This document shows positions 1 through 8,417 of a stretch of 64,000 nucleotides of DNA, in pieces. Origin of the DNA: Nitrospiria bacterium (lineage in GTDB: Bacteria > Nitrospirota > Nitrospiria > JACQBZ01). How positions within the stretch are numbered: position 1 is the stretch's first letter; each line of letters opens with the position of its first letter. The translations under genes were made by a program, and so were the position numbers. The DNA lies in contig DATIYJ010000056.1 of assembly GCA_035517655.1 (NCBI GenBank), forward strand, positions 1-64,000. Direction: 5' to 3'. The notes under the pieces are model-generated. The model was not told the origin of the DNA, searched no databases, and worked only from the letters and a program-made list of their open reading frames with translations.

Positions 1-1013
1 GCGGGAAGGACCGGCAGGATCAGGGCCTCCTCCGGCATTTTTCCCTCCAGGGAATGAAGAAACGCGACGATCGAATCGACCTCGTCGTCCGTCAGCTTCG
101 CGCCGAGCTGAATCCGTCCCATGATCCGGACGGCTTCGCCAAGGTCCCAGATGGAGCCATCGTGAAAATAAGGAGCGGTCCGCGTGACGTTCCTCCACAT
201 CGGCACCTTAAAGAAATACTTGTCCGCGTCCTTCTTCGTCACGTTGTACCGGCCCAGATCATCGCTGTATTCGTAGCGGTCCCGGATGCCGAATTTCTGA
301 AACATGCCCCCACCGGCCCCCACCCCGTTGTGGCAGATGATGCAGCCCTTCTTGATGACCAGTCCCAGCCCTTTTTTCTCCGGATCAGTCAGTGCGTCCG
401 ACTTTCCCTTGAGAAAGTCGTCGAATCGGGACGGCGTCAACAACGTCCGCTCGAAGGCCGCGATGGCCCGGGCGATGTTGTCATAGGTGATCGGATCCGT
501 ATCACCGGGAAAGGCCTTTTTGAACTTCTCGACGTACTCCGGAATGGTTCGGATCCGGGACAGCACCATGCCCTGATCCGGCATGGCCATCTCGATCGGA
601 TTTAAGATCGGCCCTTTCGCCTGCTCCTCGAGAGACGCCGCGCGGCCGTCCCAGAACTGGGCGAATTCGAGGCCCGCGTTGAGGACGGTGGGCGCGTTTC
701 GGGGACCGAACTGGGCCAGGTGTCCCATCGACGTCGGAAGGTTGTCCACCCCGCCGGTCGCCAGATTATGACAGGAATTACAGCTGATCGTATCGCCTTT
801 GGACAACCGCGGTTCAAAATAGAGCATCTTTCCCAGGGCAACCTTCTCGGGGGTGGTCGGATTGTCCGCGGGCGCGGGCATCGCGCTCGGAAGCGGTTTA
901 AAAAACTGGTTGGCCTGCTTGATCAGATCGGCGTCTTGAGAATAGGCCTCGGGAGCGCCTAAGATTATACCCAGCCATACCAGTCCCCACGCCGCAATTT
1001 TCTTTCGTCGCAT
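1..1013 (-). CDS. Di-haem cytochrome c peroxidase (MauG/CcpA family), 3' end cut by window edge
   Basis: Periplasmic di-haem peroxidase that reduces H2O2 with electrons from small cytochromes. Translation from the ATG at 1013 gives an N-terminal signal peptide (MRRKKIAAWG, then a hydrophobic stretch ending near AYSQ) and two c-type haem motifs, CNSCH near residue 80 and CIICH near residue 225. These are typical of this family. About 337 residues are visible, ending in ...LILPVLP, which is close to the usual C-terminus, so only a few residues should lie beyond the edge. It is read on the same strand as the por operon but separated from it by about 90 bp. Its electron donor could be the small cytochrome at 8418-8777, which is inference. 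A MauG-like role cannot be excluded. Confidence 0.9.
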   Translation of the reverse strand, partial: MRRKKIAAWGLVWLGIILGAPEAYSQDADLIKQANQFFKPLPSAMPAPADNPTTPEKVALGKMLYFEPRLSKGDTISCNSCHNLATGGVDNLPTSMGHLAQFGPRNAPTVLNAGLEFAQFWDGRAASLEEQAKGPILNPIEMAMPDQGMVLSRIRTIPEYVEKFKKAFPGDTDPITYDNIARAIAAFERTLLTPSRFDDFLKGKSDALTDPEKKGLGLVIKKGCIICHNGVGAGGGMFQKFGIRDRYEYSDDLGRYNVTKKDADKYFFKVPMWRNVTRTAPYFHDGSIWDLGEAVRIMGRIQLGAKLTDDEVDSIVAFLHSLEGKMPEEALILPVLP

Positions 1014-1105
1014 TCGATCTCTCCTCTCGTTTCATCCGGGATTTATTAAAGCGCCGATTCCAAGCGAGATCGGTCTCGACCGCTCAACCTGAATCGCGAA
1101 AACTT

Positions 1106-2734
1106 CTAAATCTTCTCCTTGACCATCTCGATCGCGCCGCAGGGACATTCCTTCACGCAGATGCCGCAGCCCTTGCAGTAGTCGTAATTGAAGGCGAAGC
1201 GTTTCCCGGGGCCGAGCTTGATCACGGCGTTGTCGGGGCAGACGCCGTAACAGTTGTCGCACTCGAAGCAGTTGCCGCACGACAAACAGCGCCGGGCCTC
1301 GAGCAACGCGGATTCCGGATCGAGGCCCCCCGCGACCTCATCGAAGGTGGAACGCCGCCGGGCGGCTTCCAGAACCGGTTGTTTGGACCGTTCGGCGTCG
1401 GTGTAATACCACGTGTTGAGCTTGTCAAACGTCGCGACCGGGTGAGCCGCCGCTTTCACGTAACGGGTCCCGCGCAGATAGGCGTCGATATGCCGCGCGG
1501 CTTTTTTCCCGTGGCCGGTGGCCACGGTGACCGTGCGCTCGGACGGAACCATGTCGCCCCCCGCAAAGACGCCGGCCCGCCCCGTCATCATCGTCTCGTC
1601 CACCCGGATGATGCCGTCCTCGGCGATGACCAGGCCGGGAACGTTCCGTAAAAAACCCGTATCCACGTTTTGGCCCAACGCCAGAATCACCGTGTCCGCG
1701 TCGATTTCCTCAAACCGGCCGGTCGGCTTCGGACGGCCGGTTTCATCCAACTCCATCACCTCGACCGTAAACTTTACGTCGTCCGCCTGTTTGATCGTCC
1801 GAAGCCAATGGATGACGACCCCTTCTTCGAGCGCCTCTTTAAGCTCAAAATCGTGGGCCGGCATATGCTCGCGGTCCCGCCGGTATACGATCACGGCCTC
1901 CTCCGCGCCCAAACGCTTCGCGGTCCGCGCGGCGTCGATCGCGGTGTTTCCCCCGCCGTAGACCATGACCCGCCTTCCGATCTTCGGAGGAGTTTTGCCC
2001 TCCATGCTTTTCAGGAAACTCGCCGCATCCAGGATTTTCCCCGCGTCGCGCCCGGGAATCTCGGTCCGCTTGGCGAGATGGGCTCCGACGGCGAGAAAGG
2101 CCGCGTCAAACTTTCCTTCGATCAGGGCCGCCTCCAGGTCCTCAACCTTATGATTCAACCGGATCGTAACGCCCATCGCTTCGACCCGGGCGATCTCGGT
2201 GTCCAGAATGTCGCGCGGGAGACGGTATTTCGGAATCCCGAAGCGCATCATTCCGCCCGCCTTGGGACCGGCGTCGTAAATCGTCGCGGCATGGCCGAAG
2301 CGGGCCAGATGGTAGGCCGCCGACAGGCCGCTGGGACCGGCGCCGACGATCAGGACCTTTTTTCCGGTCGCCGGTCCGCAGACCACCCGCCAGCCTTCCC
2401 GGATCGCCTGATCGCCCAGAAACCGCTCGACGGCGTGAATCCCGACCGCCTCATCCAATTGGGCCCGGTTGCAGGCCGTCTCGCACGGATGATAGCAGAC
2501 ACGGCCGTGAAGCGCCGGAAAGGGATTATCCAGCATCAGGACTTCCCAGGCTTCCTTGTACTTTCCTTCCTCGGCCGGGTACAGCCAGCCCTGGATATCC
2601 TCGCCCGCCGGGCAGGCGTGGTTGCAAGGCGGCAGACGATCGACATAGACCGGGCGCTCGGTCCGCCACATGCCGGTGTGGTTGGCCAGGCTGCTGTTCG
2701 GGTCGAGGCTGATGGCAAAGGGTTTACGTTCCAT
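1106..2734 (-). CDS. NADPH-dependent GltD-like subunit with C-terminal ferredoxin domain, partner of PorABG
   Basis: 542-residue flavoprotein of the glutamate synthase small-subunit (GltD) family. Cys37, Cys41, Cys80, Cys84 and Cys88 lie in the N-terminal iron-sulfur region. An FAD Rossmann motif (GAGPSGLSAAYHLARFG) is near residue 130 and an NAD(P)H motif (YGGGNTAIDAARTAKRLG) near residue 260. The last 60 residues hold two ferredoxin motifs (CLSCGNCFECDNC and CKGCGICVKECPC). The gene overlaps porB by 11 bp, so it is almost certainly translated with the oxidoreductase. It would replace the usual PorD ferredoxin subunit and link 2-oxoacid chemistry to NADPH. A true glutamate synthase small subunit is less likely because no gltB is present and the porB overlap is direct. 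Confidence 0.85.
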   Translation of the reverse strand: MERKPFAISLDPNSSLANHTGMWRTERPVYVDRLPPCNHACPAGEDIQGWLYPAEEGKYKEAWEVLMLDNPFPALHGRVCYHPCETACNRAQLDEAVGIHAVERFLGDQAIREGWRVVCGPATGKKVLIVGAGPSGLSAAYHLARFGHAATIYDAGPKAGGMMRFGIPKYRLPRDILDTEIARVEAMGVTIRLNHKVEDLEAALIEGKFDAAFLAVGAHLAKRTEIPGRDAGKILDAASFLKSMEGKTPPKIGRRVMVYGGGNTAIDAARTAKRLGAEEAVIVYRRDREHMPAHDFELKEALEEGVVIHWLRTIKQADDVKFTVEVMELDETGRPKPTGRFEEIDADTVILALGQNVDTGFLRNVPGLVIAEDGIIRVDETMMTGRAGVFAGGDMVPSERTVTVATGHGKKAARHIDAYLRGTRYVKAAAHPVATFDKLNTWYYTDAERSKQPVLEAARRRSTFDEVAGGLDPESALLEARRCLSCGNCFECDNCYGVCPDNAVIKLGPGKRFAFNYDYCKGCGICVKECPCGAIEMVKEKI

Positions 2735-3755
2735 GGGAGCCCGCTCCTTCCATCAAGCCGTATTCGGCGATATGGCGGTCCGCGACGGCCTGAATGGCCG
2801 CGAGGGTTTCCCGATGGGACGGATCCTGGAACAAATGCTTGAAGCGGCCCTGCAGCTCGAGGTAACGTTCCACCGGAACTTTCCGCCGGATCAGGGTCCG
2901 GCCGGTGATTTGTCCATGCTCGGCCTCAAACAACGGAAACAGACCGGACTCGACCGCGAGACGGGCGACCCGGATCGTGAGCGCCGGGTCGTGCGCCCAT
3001 CCCAGCGGACAGGGAACATGGATATGAATGTATCTCGAACCGGTAAGCCCCATCGCCTTCGTTACTTTGGCCTCCAGGTCCCGGAGGTCCGCCACCGAGG
3101 CTGTCGCCACGTAGGGAATGCCGTGGGCCATCGCGATGCGAGGGACGTTCTTTCCGGTCTCGAAGGAATTCCCCGGATGCTCCCCCACGGCCGGCGTGGT
3201 CATGGTCCGCGCGGCCGGCGGCGTCGAGCCGGAGCGCTGGACGCCGGTGTTCATGTAGCCCTCGTTGTCGTAACAGAGGTACAGAACATCATCGTTGCGC
3301 TCAAGCATTCCGGAAAGACATCCGAACCCGATGTCGACCGTCCCCCCGTCCCCGCCCTGGGCGACCACCTTTACGTCCGCGCGGCCCTTGGCCCGAAGCG
3401 CGGCCGCGACGCCGGCGGCCACGGCCGGGGCATTGCCGAAGAGCGAATGCAGCCAGGGAATCCGCCAGGAACTCTCCGGGTAGGGAGTCGAGAAAACCTC
3501 CAGGCATCCCGTCGCGTTGACCGCGATCAATTTGTTCTGCGCGGCTCGCATGGCGGCGTCGATCGCGTAACGGGCGCCCAGAGCTTCTCCGCAGCCCTGG
3601 CAGGCCCGGTGGCCGGAGTTGAGGGAATTGGTCCGGTCCATCCTGGACTGGACGGTCCGGTCCTCCTCCCCCAACAGACGATTTCCCGCGGTGAAGGTTC
3701 CGGTTTGATAAAACTTGATCCGTTGCCGATCGGCCATATTGATATAGGGGCTCAC
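2724..3755 (-). CDS. porB: Pyruvate/2-oxoacid:ferredoxin oxidoreductase beta subunit
   Basis: Thiamine-diphosphate-binding subunit of a 2-oxoacid:ferredoxin oxidoreductase. The TPP motif begins GDGGTVDIG and continues to NDDVLYLCYDNEGYMNTG. Iron-sulfur ligands are visible at Cys52 and Cys55 (CQGC), Cys84 and a later VPC. The EGYMNTG segment is typical of pyruvate-specific enzymes, so pyruvate is the favoured substrate. The assigned start is a GTG at 3755 with a GGAGGGGG Shine-Dalgarno 4 bases upstream. Both lie inside the dispersed repeat at 3742-3839. An ATG seven codons in (MADRQRIKF) is the alternative but has no good ribosome site. The gap to porA is 104 bp, unusually large for this operon. 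Confidence 0.9.
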   Translation of the reverse strand: MSPYINMADRQRIKFYQTGTFTAGNRLLGEEDRTVQSRMDRTNSLNSGHRACQGCGEALGARYAIDAAMRAAQNKLIAVNATGCLEVFSTPYPESSWRIPWLHSLFGNAPAVAAGVAAALRAKGRADVKVVAQGGDGGTVDIGFGCLSGMLERNDDVLYLCYDNEGYMNTGVQRSGSTPPAARTMTTPAVGEHPGNSFETGKNVPRIAMAHGIPYVATASVADLRDLEAKVTKAMGLTGSRYIHIHVPCPLGWAHDPALTIRVARLAVESGLFPLFEAEHGQITGRTLIRRKVPVERYLELQGRFKHLFQDPSHRETLAAIQAVADRHIAEYGLMEGAGSHGT

Positions 3756-3839
3756 GTCGCCCCCTCCACAAGCAGAGCTTGATGGAGCCTCCCCCTCTCG
3801 CTCGCGTTGCTCGCTGGGTAGAAACTTTGTTGTCTACCC
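3742..3839 (-). repeat. Dispersed structured repeat, copy 1 (between porA and porB)
   Basis: Minus orientation. Part A (3818-3781) is CCCAGCGAGCAACGCGAG..., part B (3767-3742) contains GGGGGCGACGTGAGCCCC. Part A is preceded by a GGGTAGA/TCTACCC hairpin (3839-3816). The middle holds CAAGC TCT GCTTG. It supplies the Shine-Dalgarno and GTG start of porB. Confidence 0.7.
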
Positions 3840-3859
3840 TCTATAGATGAGACTCCCTT

Positions 3860-5113
3860 TCACGTCAGCTTCGAGTTGACGGCATTGACGGCCCGCAAGA
3901 CATGCTCCGGCATCGGGCCCGACCGCCGCCGGCGTTGCTGCCGTTCAAGCTCCTGACGGATCACGGTCCAGTTCAGATCCAGGAAGTGGGGTTCGTCCAG
4001 CTTTCCGGCCCGGGCTTCCCCGATCAACCGGATGAGCGACGCCTTCGTGATCGAGCGGCCGCCCAGGCCCGCGATCACGGTCTGGACAACGGTCGGAAGA
4101 CCGCGCAACGCCATTTTAACGTCGCTGGAGACGATCCCTCCCTTTCCGGGCGCCAGGTCCTTTTCGACCACGATCGCCCGTTTCGCCGGATGAAGAACGG
4201 CCCGCACCTGCGCCGTCGGAAACGGACGGTACGAACCGATTTTTAAACTGCCGACCTTCACGCCCTGCTCCCTTAATTCATCGACCGCGTCCCGGATCGT
4301 GCCGTTGACCGAGCCCAACGCCACCAAAATCGTATCGGCATCGTCCGTCCGGTAGGCGTCGGTCAAACCGCCGGAGCTTCGTCCGAACCGCCCACGGAAT
4401 TCGGCGCAGAGCTGTGGAATCCGCTCCAACGCGAGCAGCTGTTTGTGATGGGCGAGATACCGCACCTCGGCGAAGGCCTCCGGGCCGACCATCGCGCCGA
4501 TGGTCACGGGATCGGCCGGATCCAGAACCTGGATGGGATCGTACGGGGGCAGGAAGGCATCGACCTGCTCCTGAGCGGGAAGCTCGACCGGCTCGTAGGC
4601 GTGCGTGAGGATGAACCCGTCCATGCAGACCATGACCGGACAACTCAACTCCTCGGCCAGGCGAAAGGCCTGGATGTGCAGGTCCACCGCCTCCTGATTC
4701 GTCTCGGCGAAAACCTGGATCCAGCCGGCCTCCCGCATCGACATGCTGTCGGAATGGTCGTTCCAAATATTGATCGGCGCTCCGATCGCCCGGTTGCCGA
4801 TCGTCATGACGATGGGAAACCCCAGCCCGGAGGCGTTGTACAGCGCCTCGGCCATGAACAAGAGTCCCTGGGACGCGGTCGCGGTGTAGGTTCGGGCGCC
4901 CGCCGCGGAAGCCCCGATCAGGATGCTCAGCGCGCCGAATTCGGACTCGGCGTTGATGAACTGGCAATCTCCGATTTCCCCCCGACGCACGCGCGCGGAA
5001 AGGTTTTCCACGATGTGGGTCTGCGGCGTGATGGGATAGCAGGAAATCACTTCCGGCCGGCAGCGCGCCACGGCGGCCGCCACGGCCTGCGAGCCCTCAA
5101 TTTGTTCCGGCAT
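3860..5113 (-). CDS. porA: Pyruvate/2-oxoacid:ferredoxin oxidoreductase alpha subunit
   Basis: 417-residue alpha subunit carrying the pyrimidine-binding half of the TPP site (CYPITPQTHIVE near residue 25, NAESEFGALS near residue 55) followed by the transketolase-C-like domain (ALGSVNGTIRDAVDEL and SLKIGSYRPFP). The length and order match archaeal-type four-subunit enzymes rather than the large single-chain bacterial PFOR. The start overlaps the end of porG by 17 bp, indicating translational coupling. Together with porG, porB and the NADPH subunit it should form a soluble complex that interconverts pyruvate + CoA and acetyl-CoA + CO2. In an autotroph this would work as a pyruvate synthase. The direction of use is inference. 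Confidence 0.92.
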   Translation of the reverse strand: MPEQIEGSQAVAAAVARCRPEVISCYPITPQTHIVENLSARVRRGEIGDCQFINAESEFGALSILIGASAAGARTYTATASQGLLFMAEALYNASGLGFPIVMTIGNRAIGAPINIWNDHSDSMSMREAGWIQVFAETNQEAVDLHIQAFRLAEELSCPVMVCMDGFILTHAYEPVELPAQEQVDAFLPPYDPIQVLDPADPVTIGAMVGPEAFAEVRYLAHHKQLLALERIPQLCAEFRGRFGRSSGGLTDAYRTDDADTILVALGSVNGTIRDAVDELREQGVKVGSLKIGSYRPFPTAQVRAVLHPAKRAIVVEKDLAPGKGGIVSSDVKMALRGLPTVVQTVIAGLGGRSITKASLIRLIGEARAGKLDEPHFLDLNWTVIRQELERQQRRRRSGPMPEHVLRAVNAVNSKLT

Positions 5114-5699
5114 GACTTTTCTCCCTCGACGGCCATGGACGGCCGGACGCGACGGCCTGATAGGTCGTCTCGGCCGCCTCCGCGTTGGCCTCCCCGACCT
5201 TCCCCGGAAATTTCCGGCGTATGGCCCGGCCTACGGCCTCCGAACGGAGAAGACCGGTCAAGGCCACCAGGCCGCCGATCAAGGCCGCGTTGGGAAGGGG
5301 GCGGCCGGTCTTTTCAAGGGCGATCTCGGAGGCCGGAGCCGTTCGAAGGTGGCCGGCCGGCAGGCGGGAAATCAACTCGTCCATTCCAAGTTCCTCGGGG
5401 GTCCGGGCGGAGTTGATCAGGATGTACCCCGACGGACGGATGCCCGCGAAGAGATCCACCTGATGGAGGAGCGTGGGATCCTGGATGATCAAAGCATCGG
5501 GCTCCATCACCGGCTCTCTCAGCCGAATCGCGCGGTCGGCAATCCGGCAGAAGGCCGTAACCGGGGCTCCCATTCGTTCGGATCCGAAACTGGGAAAGGC
5601 CTGCGCGTATTTACCCTCCAGAAAAGCCGCCACGGCCAAGATCTCGGCGGCCGTCACGACCCCCTGCCCGCCGCGCCCATGGATGCGGATCTGGAACAT
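5097..5699 (-). CDS. porG: Pyruvate/2-oxoacid:ferredoxin oxidoreductase gamma subunit
   Basis: 200-residue gamma subunit. It opens with MFQIRIHGRGGQGVVTAAEIL, the signature of this family, followed by QAFPSFGSERMGAPVTAFCRI and a region on subunit exchange with the alpha chain. It lies directly upstream of porA (17-bp overlap) and 24 bp downstream of the DUF2934 gene, so it is probably the first catalytic gene of the operon. The order gamma-alpha-beta-(NADPH subunit) is compact except for the repeat-bearing gap between alpha and beta. Confidence 0.92.
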   Translation of the reverse strand: MFQIRIHGRGGQGVVTAAEILAVAAFLEGKYAQAFPSFGSERMGAPVTAFCRIADRAIRLREPVMEPDALIIQDPTLLHQVDLFAGIRPSGYILINSARTPEELGMDELISRLPAGHLRTAPASEIALEKTGRPLPNAALIGGLVALTGLLRSEAVGRAIRRKFPGKVGEANAEAAETTYQAVASGRPWPSREKSHAGTN

Positions 5700-5723
5700 T
5701 ATTTTTCCCTCAGACCGCGTGGA

Positions 5724-6035
5724 TCAACGGGTATCCAGAGCGGATCCGGATTTGGCGGCCATGACTTTTTGCCGAACGGGCGCCTTGGCATCGACTTTGG
5801 CTTTGGTTTCGACCTTGGCCTTGGCATCGGCCTTGACCTTCGTCGCGGCCTGGATCAGGCGCTCGGCCTCGAGCCAATCCTCGATATCGTGGCCGTGGAG
5901 GCCGCCCCGTTTTTCATACAGCTCATAGGCCTTTTGCGCAACCTGTTCACGAAGCCGGTCCTGAAAAGCAGACGCGTTGGGCCAAACCGATTCGCCACCT
6001 TTACCGATCTCGTTCGATATTTTCTTCATTGCCAT
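5724..6035 (-). CDS. DUF2934 protein with Lys/Ala-rich tail
   Basis: 103-residue protein. Residues about 28-65 carry the DUF2934 signature (YELYEKRGGLHGHDIEDWLEAERLI). The last 35 residues are an alternating Lys/Ala/Val tail (KVKADAKAKVETKAKV...), which resembles histone-H1-like or AlgP-like nucleic-acid-binding tails. DUF2934 has no established function. The start is ATG at 6035 or the ATG two codons later. A consensus-like promoter lies immediately upstream (6044-6072). It sits at the head of the por operon with a 24-bp gap to porG, so it is likely co-transcribed, but whether it acts with the enzyme is unknown. Confidence 0.8.
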   Translation of the reverse strand: MAMKKISNEIGKGGESVWPNASAFQDRLREQVAQKAYELYEKRGGLHGHDIEDWLEAERLIQAATKVKADAKAKVETKAKVDAKAPVRQKVMAAKSGSALDTR

Positions 6036-6043
6036 GCCCTCCC

Positions 6044-6072
6044 ATCATATTCTCAACCCTTTTTAGTTGCAA
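6044..6072 (-). promoter_or_regulatory. Putative sigma-70 promoter for the DUF2934-por operon
   Basis: Reading the minus strand, TTGCAA (6072-6067) and TATGAT (6049-6044) are separated by 17 bp. The predicted transcription start falls only a few bases before the first ATG at 6035, so the leader would be very short. Confidence 0.45.
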
Positions 6073-6123
6073 GGTCCAAAGGTCTGATTGATCAAGATGC
6101 CATCTCCCGCCCCTCTTTCCGCT

Positions 6124-7080
6124 TCAAACGGTTTGAATTTCGGTCAACGGCTCAAGAGGGTTCAGCTTCTCCAGCATGATTTTAATCCGCCGCTCCGAAC
6201 CCCAATCGCTCCAGTACACATCCCGTACCGGTAGCACTTCCAAATGGGACGCATACTGCACCGAAATAGCCTCCAGCAGTCCTTTCGAAAAATTCACGGG
6301 TTCTATTCTCCGGTAAACGTCTTCCACAACCTCGGATTCGGCGGGCGTCCCGACCGAATGCCAGATCCGCTGGAAGGAATGCCAGAGAGCCGGGGCCACT
6401 TTACTGGCCAGCGCCAGAAGGGTCTTGGCCTTGAAGGCCATCACCATCGTGTTCCACAATCCTCCATTATGGAACAGTTCCTTCGCGGCGCGGCGGTCCG
6501 GCTTTTCGATGAACCGAGAGACCGGACAAATCCCGAGTCGGGAGGATGGGCTCGTGTCGTCGACCGGCAGAATATAGCCGTACTCCGGTTCCGGGGCACG
6601 CGGCTCCACTCCCAGCAACACCAGGCGAGACGGATCCTGCTCCACCACACGACAGGCCTGGTCCACGTAACGCATGAACAGGTCTTCCTCCAGCACGAAA
6701 TGATCGGACGGGAAGACCGCCACCACCGCTTCGGGATATTGCTTGTGAAGATGCATCAGCGGGAGGAAGATCCCCGGTCCGGTCTCTTTGTTCAGGGGCT
6801 GAAGGATCACGCTCCCCTTCGGACGATCCGACAGCTGTCGCCAAACCTCCGGATGCCTTAGATGGTCCCGACCCACCACCGTGAAGAGACGATCGGACGG
6901 GATCAACCTCTCGGCGCGGTGAAAGGTATGCTCCAACATCGAGCGCGTTCCGACGAAATTGACGTACTGTTTGGGAAGATCCTTCCCGCGCAACTGCCGG
7001 ATGAACGGCTGAAGGCGTTTCCCCTCCCCGGCCGCCAAGATAATTCCACAACGGACCTGCGAATGGAACAACGGGCTCAT
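6124..7080 (-). CDS. Sugar-phosphate nucleotidyltransferase, mannose-1-phosphate guanylyltransferase type
   Basis: 318-residue NTP-transferase-fold protein. The nucleotide-binding loop is ILAAGEGKRLQPF, followed by DLPKQYVNFVGTRSMLEHT. A PLNKETGPG segment and the metal-binding VFPSDHFV match mannose-1-phosphate guanylyltransferases, which make GDP-mannose for glycans. It lacks the C-terminal phosphomannose-isomerase cupin of the bifunctional ManC/AlgA enzymes. No other sugar genes are adjacent; it follows the SQR gene by 35 bp on the same strand and could share its transcript. Nucleotide and sugar specificity are inferred from family similarity. Confidence 0.72.
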   Translation of the reverse strand: MSPLFHSQVRCGIILAAGEGKRLQPFIRQLRGKDLPKQYVNFVGTRSMLEHTFHRAERLIPSDRLFTVVGRDHLRHPEVWRQLSDRPKGSVILQPLNKETGPGIFLPLMHLHKQYPEAVVAVFPSDHFVLEEDLFMRYVDQACRVVEQDPSRLVLLGVEPRAPEPEYGYILPVDDTSPSSRLGICPVSRFIEKPDRRAAKELFHNGGLWNTMVMAFKAKTLLALASKVAPALWHSFQRIWHSVGTPAESEVVEDVYRRIEPVNFSKGLLEAISVQYASHLEVLPVRDVYWSDWGSERRIKIMLEKLNPLEPLTEIQTV

Positions 7081-7115
7081 TTCATTTCCTCCTTGTGGCG
7101 TTTCCTCCTGATGAC

Positions 7116-8363
7116 TCAGGCGCCTGATTCCAGCTTTGCAATCCCTAAGGCCCTTAAGATGGCTCTCTCATAATAGGGCTCGCTCACACCCCCCTTCATC
7201 TTGTGCAGAAAATACTTCTCCAGGGCGATCTTGGCCAGATGCACCCACCGCCCCTTTTTGGCCCACGTCACGTTTCGGGGCGCCATTTGAGGCAGCGCCA
7301 CGAATGCGATGCCGGTATCGCCCATGTCGGCCAGGCAAATCGCGTTCCAGGTGGCGGTCTCCCGCTTCGGGTCGTTCTCGATGTCGGCCTTGATGTTGTG
7401 GACCGCGGCCGAGACCATCGACTCGATCATGTAGCCCGTTTTCGGCGCTCCGGTCGGAACCGCCGTCTGTTCCACCGGCGGAATGGCCACGCATACCCCC
7501 ACGGCGTAGATATTCCGATGGCGGGGATTCGCCTGATAGGCGTCGATATTTACGAACCCCTTGGGATTGCACAGACCGGCCGTCCCGGCCATGGCATCCA
7601 CGCCGAAAAACGGCGGGATGAACATCGCGTATCGGAACGCGATTTCCTGCCCGCCTTCCAAGAGCAGCTTCCCCGGCTGCACGTCCTTGATCGCGGCGTT
7701 TACGACGGACTGAATGGAGTGGTCGGCAAATTCATCCTCCATCAATCGGCGGGACTTGCCGACACCCGCCAGCCCCATGTGACCGACGTAGGGCTCCGGC
7801 GTGACGAAATAGATCGGGACTTTCCGTCGCAGCCGCCGCTTCCGGAGATCGGCATCCAGGATAAAGGCCATCTCGTACGCCGGGCCGAAACACGACGCCC
7901 CTTGCGCCGCGCCGACGACCACCGGCCCGGGATCCTTCAAGAAGGCCTGGTAGGCTCCCCACGCCTGTTCCGCATGGTCCACCGTGCAGACCGATTGAGT
8001 ATGCTCGCTCGGTCCCAATCCCGGAACGGCCGCAAAATTCAATTTGGGCCCCGTCGCAACGATCAAATAGTCGTAGGGAACCTGGCCCCGGGCGGTGATG
8101 ATCCGATTGTGTTCCGGATCGATCCGGTCGGCCGCAGCGTGGATGAATTCGACCCGCTTCTTCTTGAGGATCGGCGCCAGCGGGAAAGAAATATCCTTCC
8201 GCGTGCGTCGCCCGACCGCGACCCAGGGATTGGATGGAACAAAGTGGAAGAAATCCACGTTCGAGACCACCGCAACGTCGTGTCTCTTGCCCAGGAGCTT
8301 CTGACATTCGTAGGCCGCCGGCAATCCGCCGATGGACGACCCGATGACCACGATGCGCGCCAT
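7116..8363 (-). CDS. sqr: Sulfide:quinone oxidoreductase
   Basis: 415-residue flavoprotein with an N-terminal FAD motif (VVIGSSIGGLPAAYE) and three cysteines in the positions of the catalytic trio of the Acidithiobacillus-type enzyme: Cys126 (SVCTVDHA), Cys158 (GASCFGPAYE) and Cys343 (NAICLADMG). A conserved GVCVAIPPVEQT segment and C-terminal aromatic/basic residues fit monotopic membrane binding. The enzyme oxidises sulfide to polysulfide at the cytoplasmic membrane and reduces quinone. The cytochrome c gene 54 bp upstream is a plausible partner. Conservation of all three cysteines argues against a flavocytochrome-c subunit or a generic NADH dehydrogenase. Confidence 0.85.
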   Translation of the reverse strand: MARIVVIGSSIGGLPAAYECQKLLGKRHDVAVVSNVDFFHFVPSNPWVAVGRRTRKDISFPLAPILKKKRVEFIHAAADRIDPEHNRIITARGQVPYDYLIVATGPKLNFAAVPGLGPSEHTQSVCTVDHAEQAWGAYQAFLKDPGPVVVGAAQGASCFGPAYEMAFILDADLRKRRLRRKVPIYFVTPEPYVGHMGLAGVGKSRRLMEDEFADHSIQSVVNAAIKDVQPGKLLLEGGQEIAFRYAMFIPPFFGVDAMAGTAGLCNPKGFVNIDAYQANPRHRNIYAVGVCVAIPPVEQTAVPTGAPKTGYMIESMVSAAVHNIKADIENDPKRETATWNAICLADMGDTGIAFVALPQMAPRNVTWAKKGRWVHLAKIALEKYFLHKMKGGVSEPYYERAILRALGIAKLESGA

Positions 8364-8417
8364 GATTCTCCTCCATCCCGATGTTCACGGGTCCGATGCC
8401 GGCGACGGGCCATGCTT

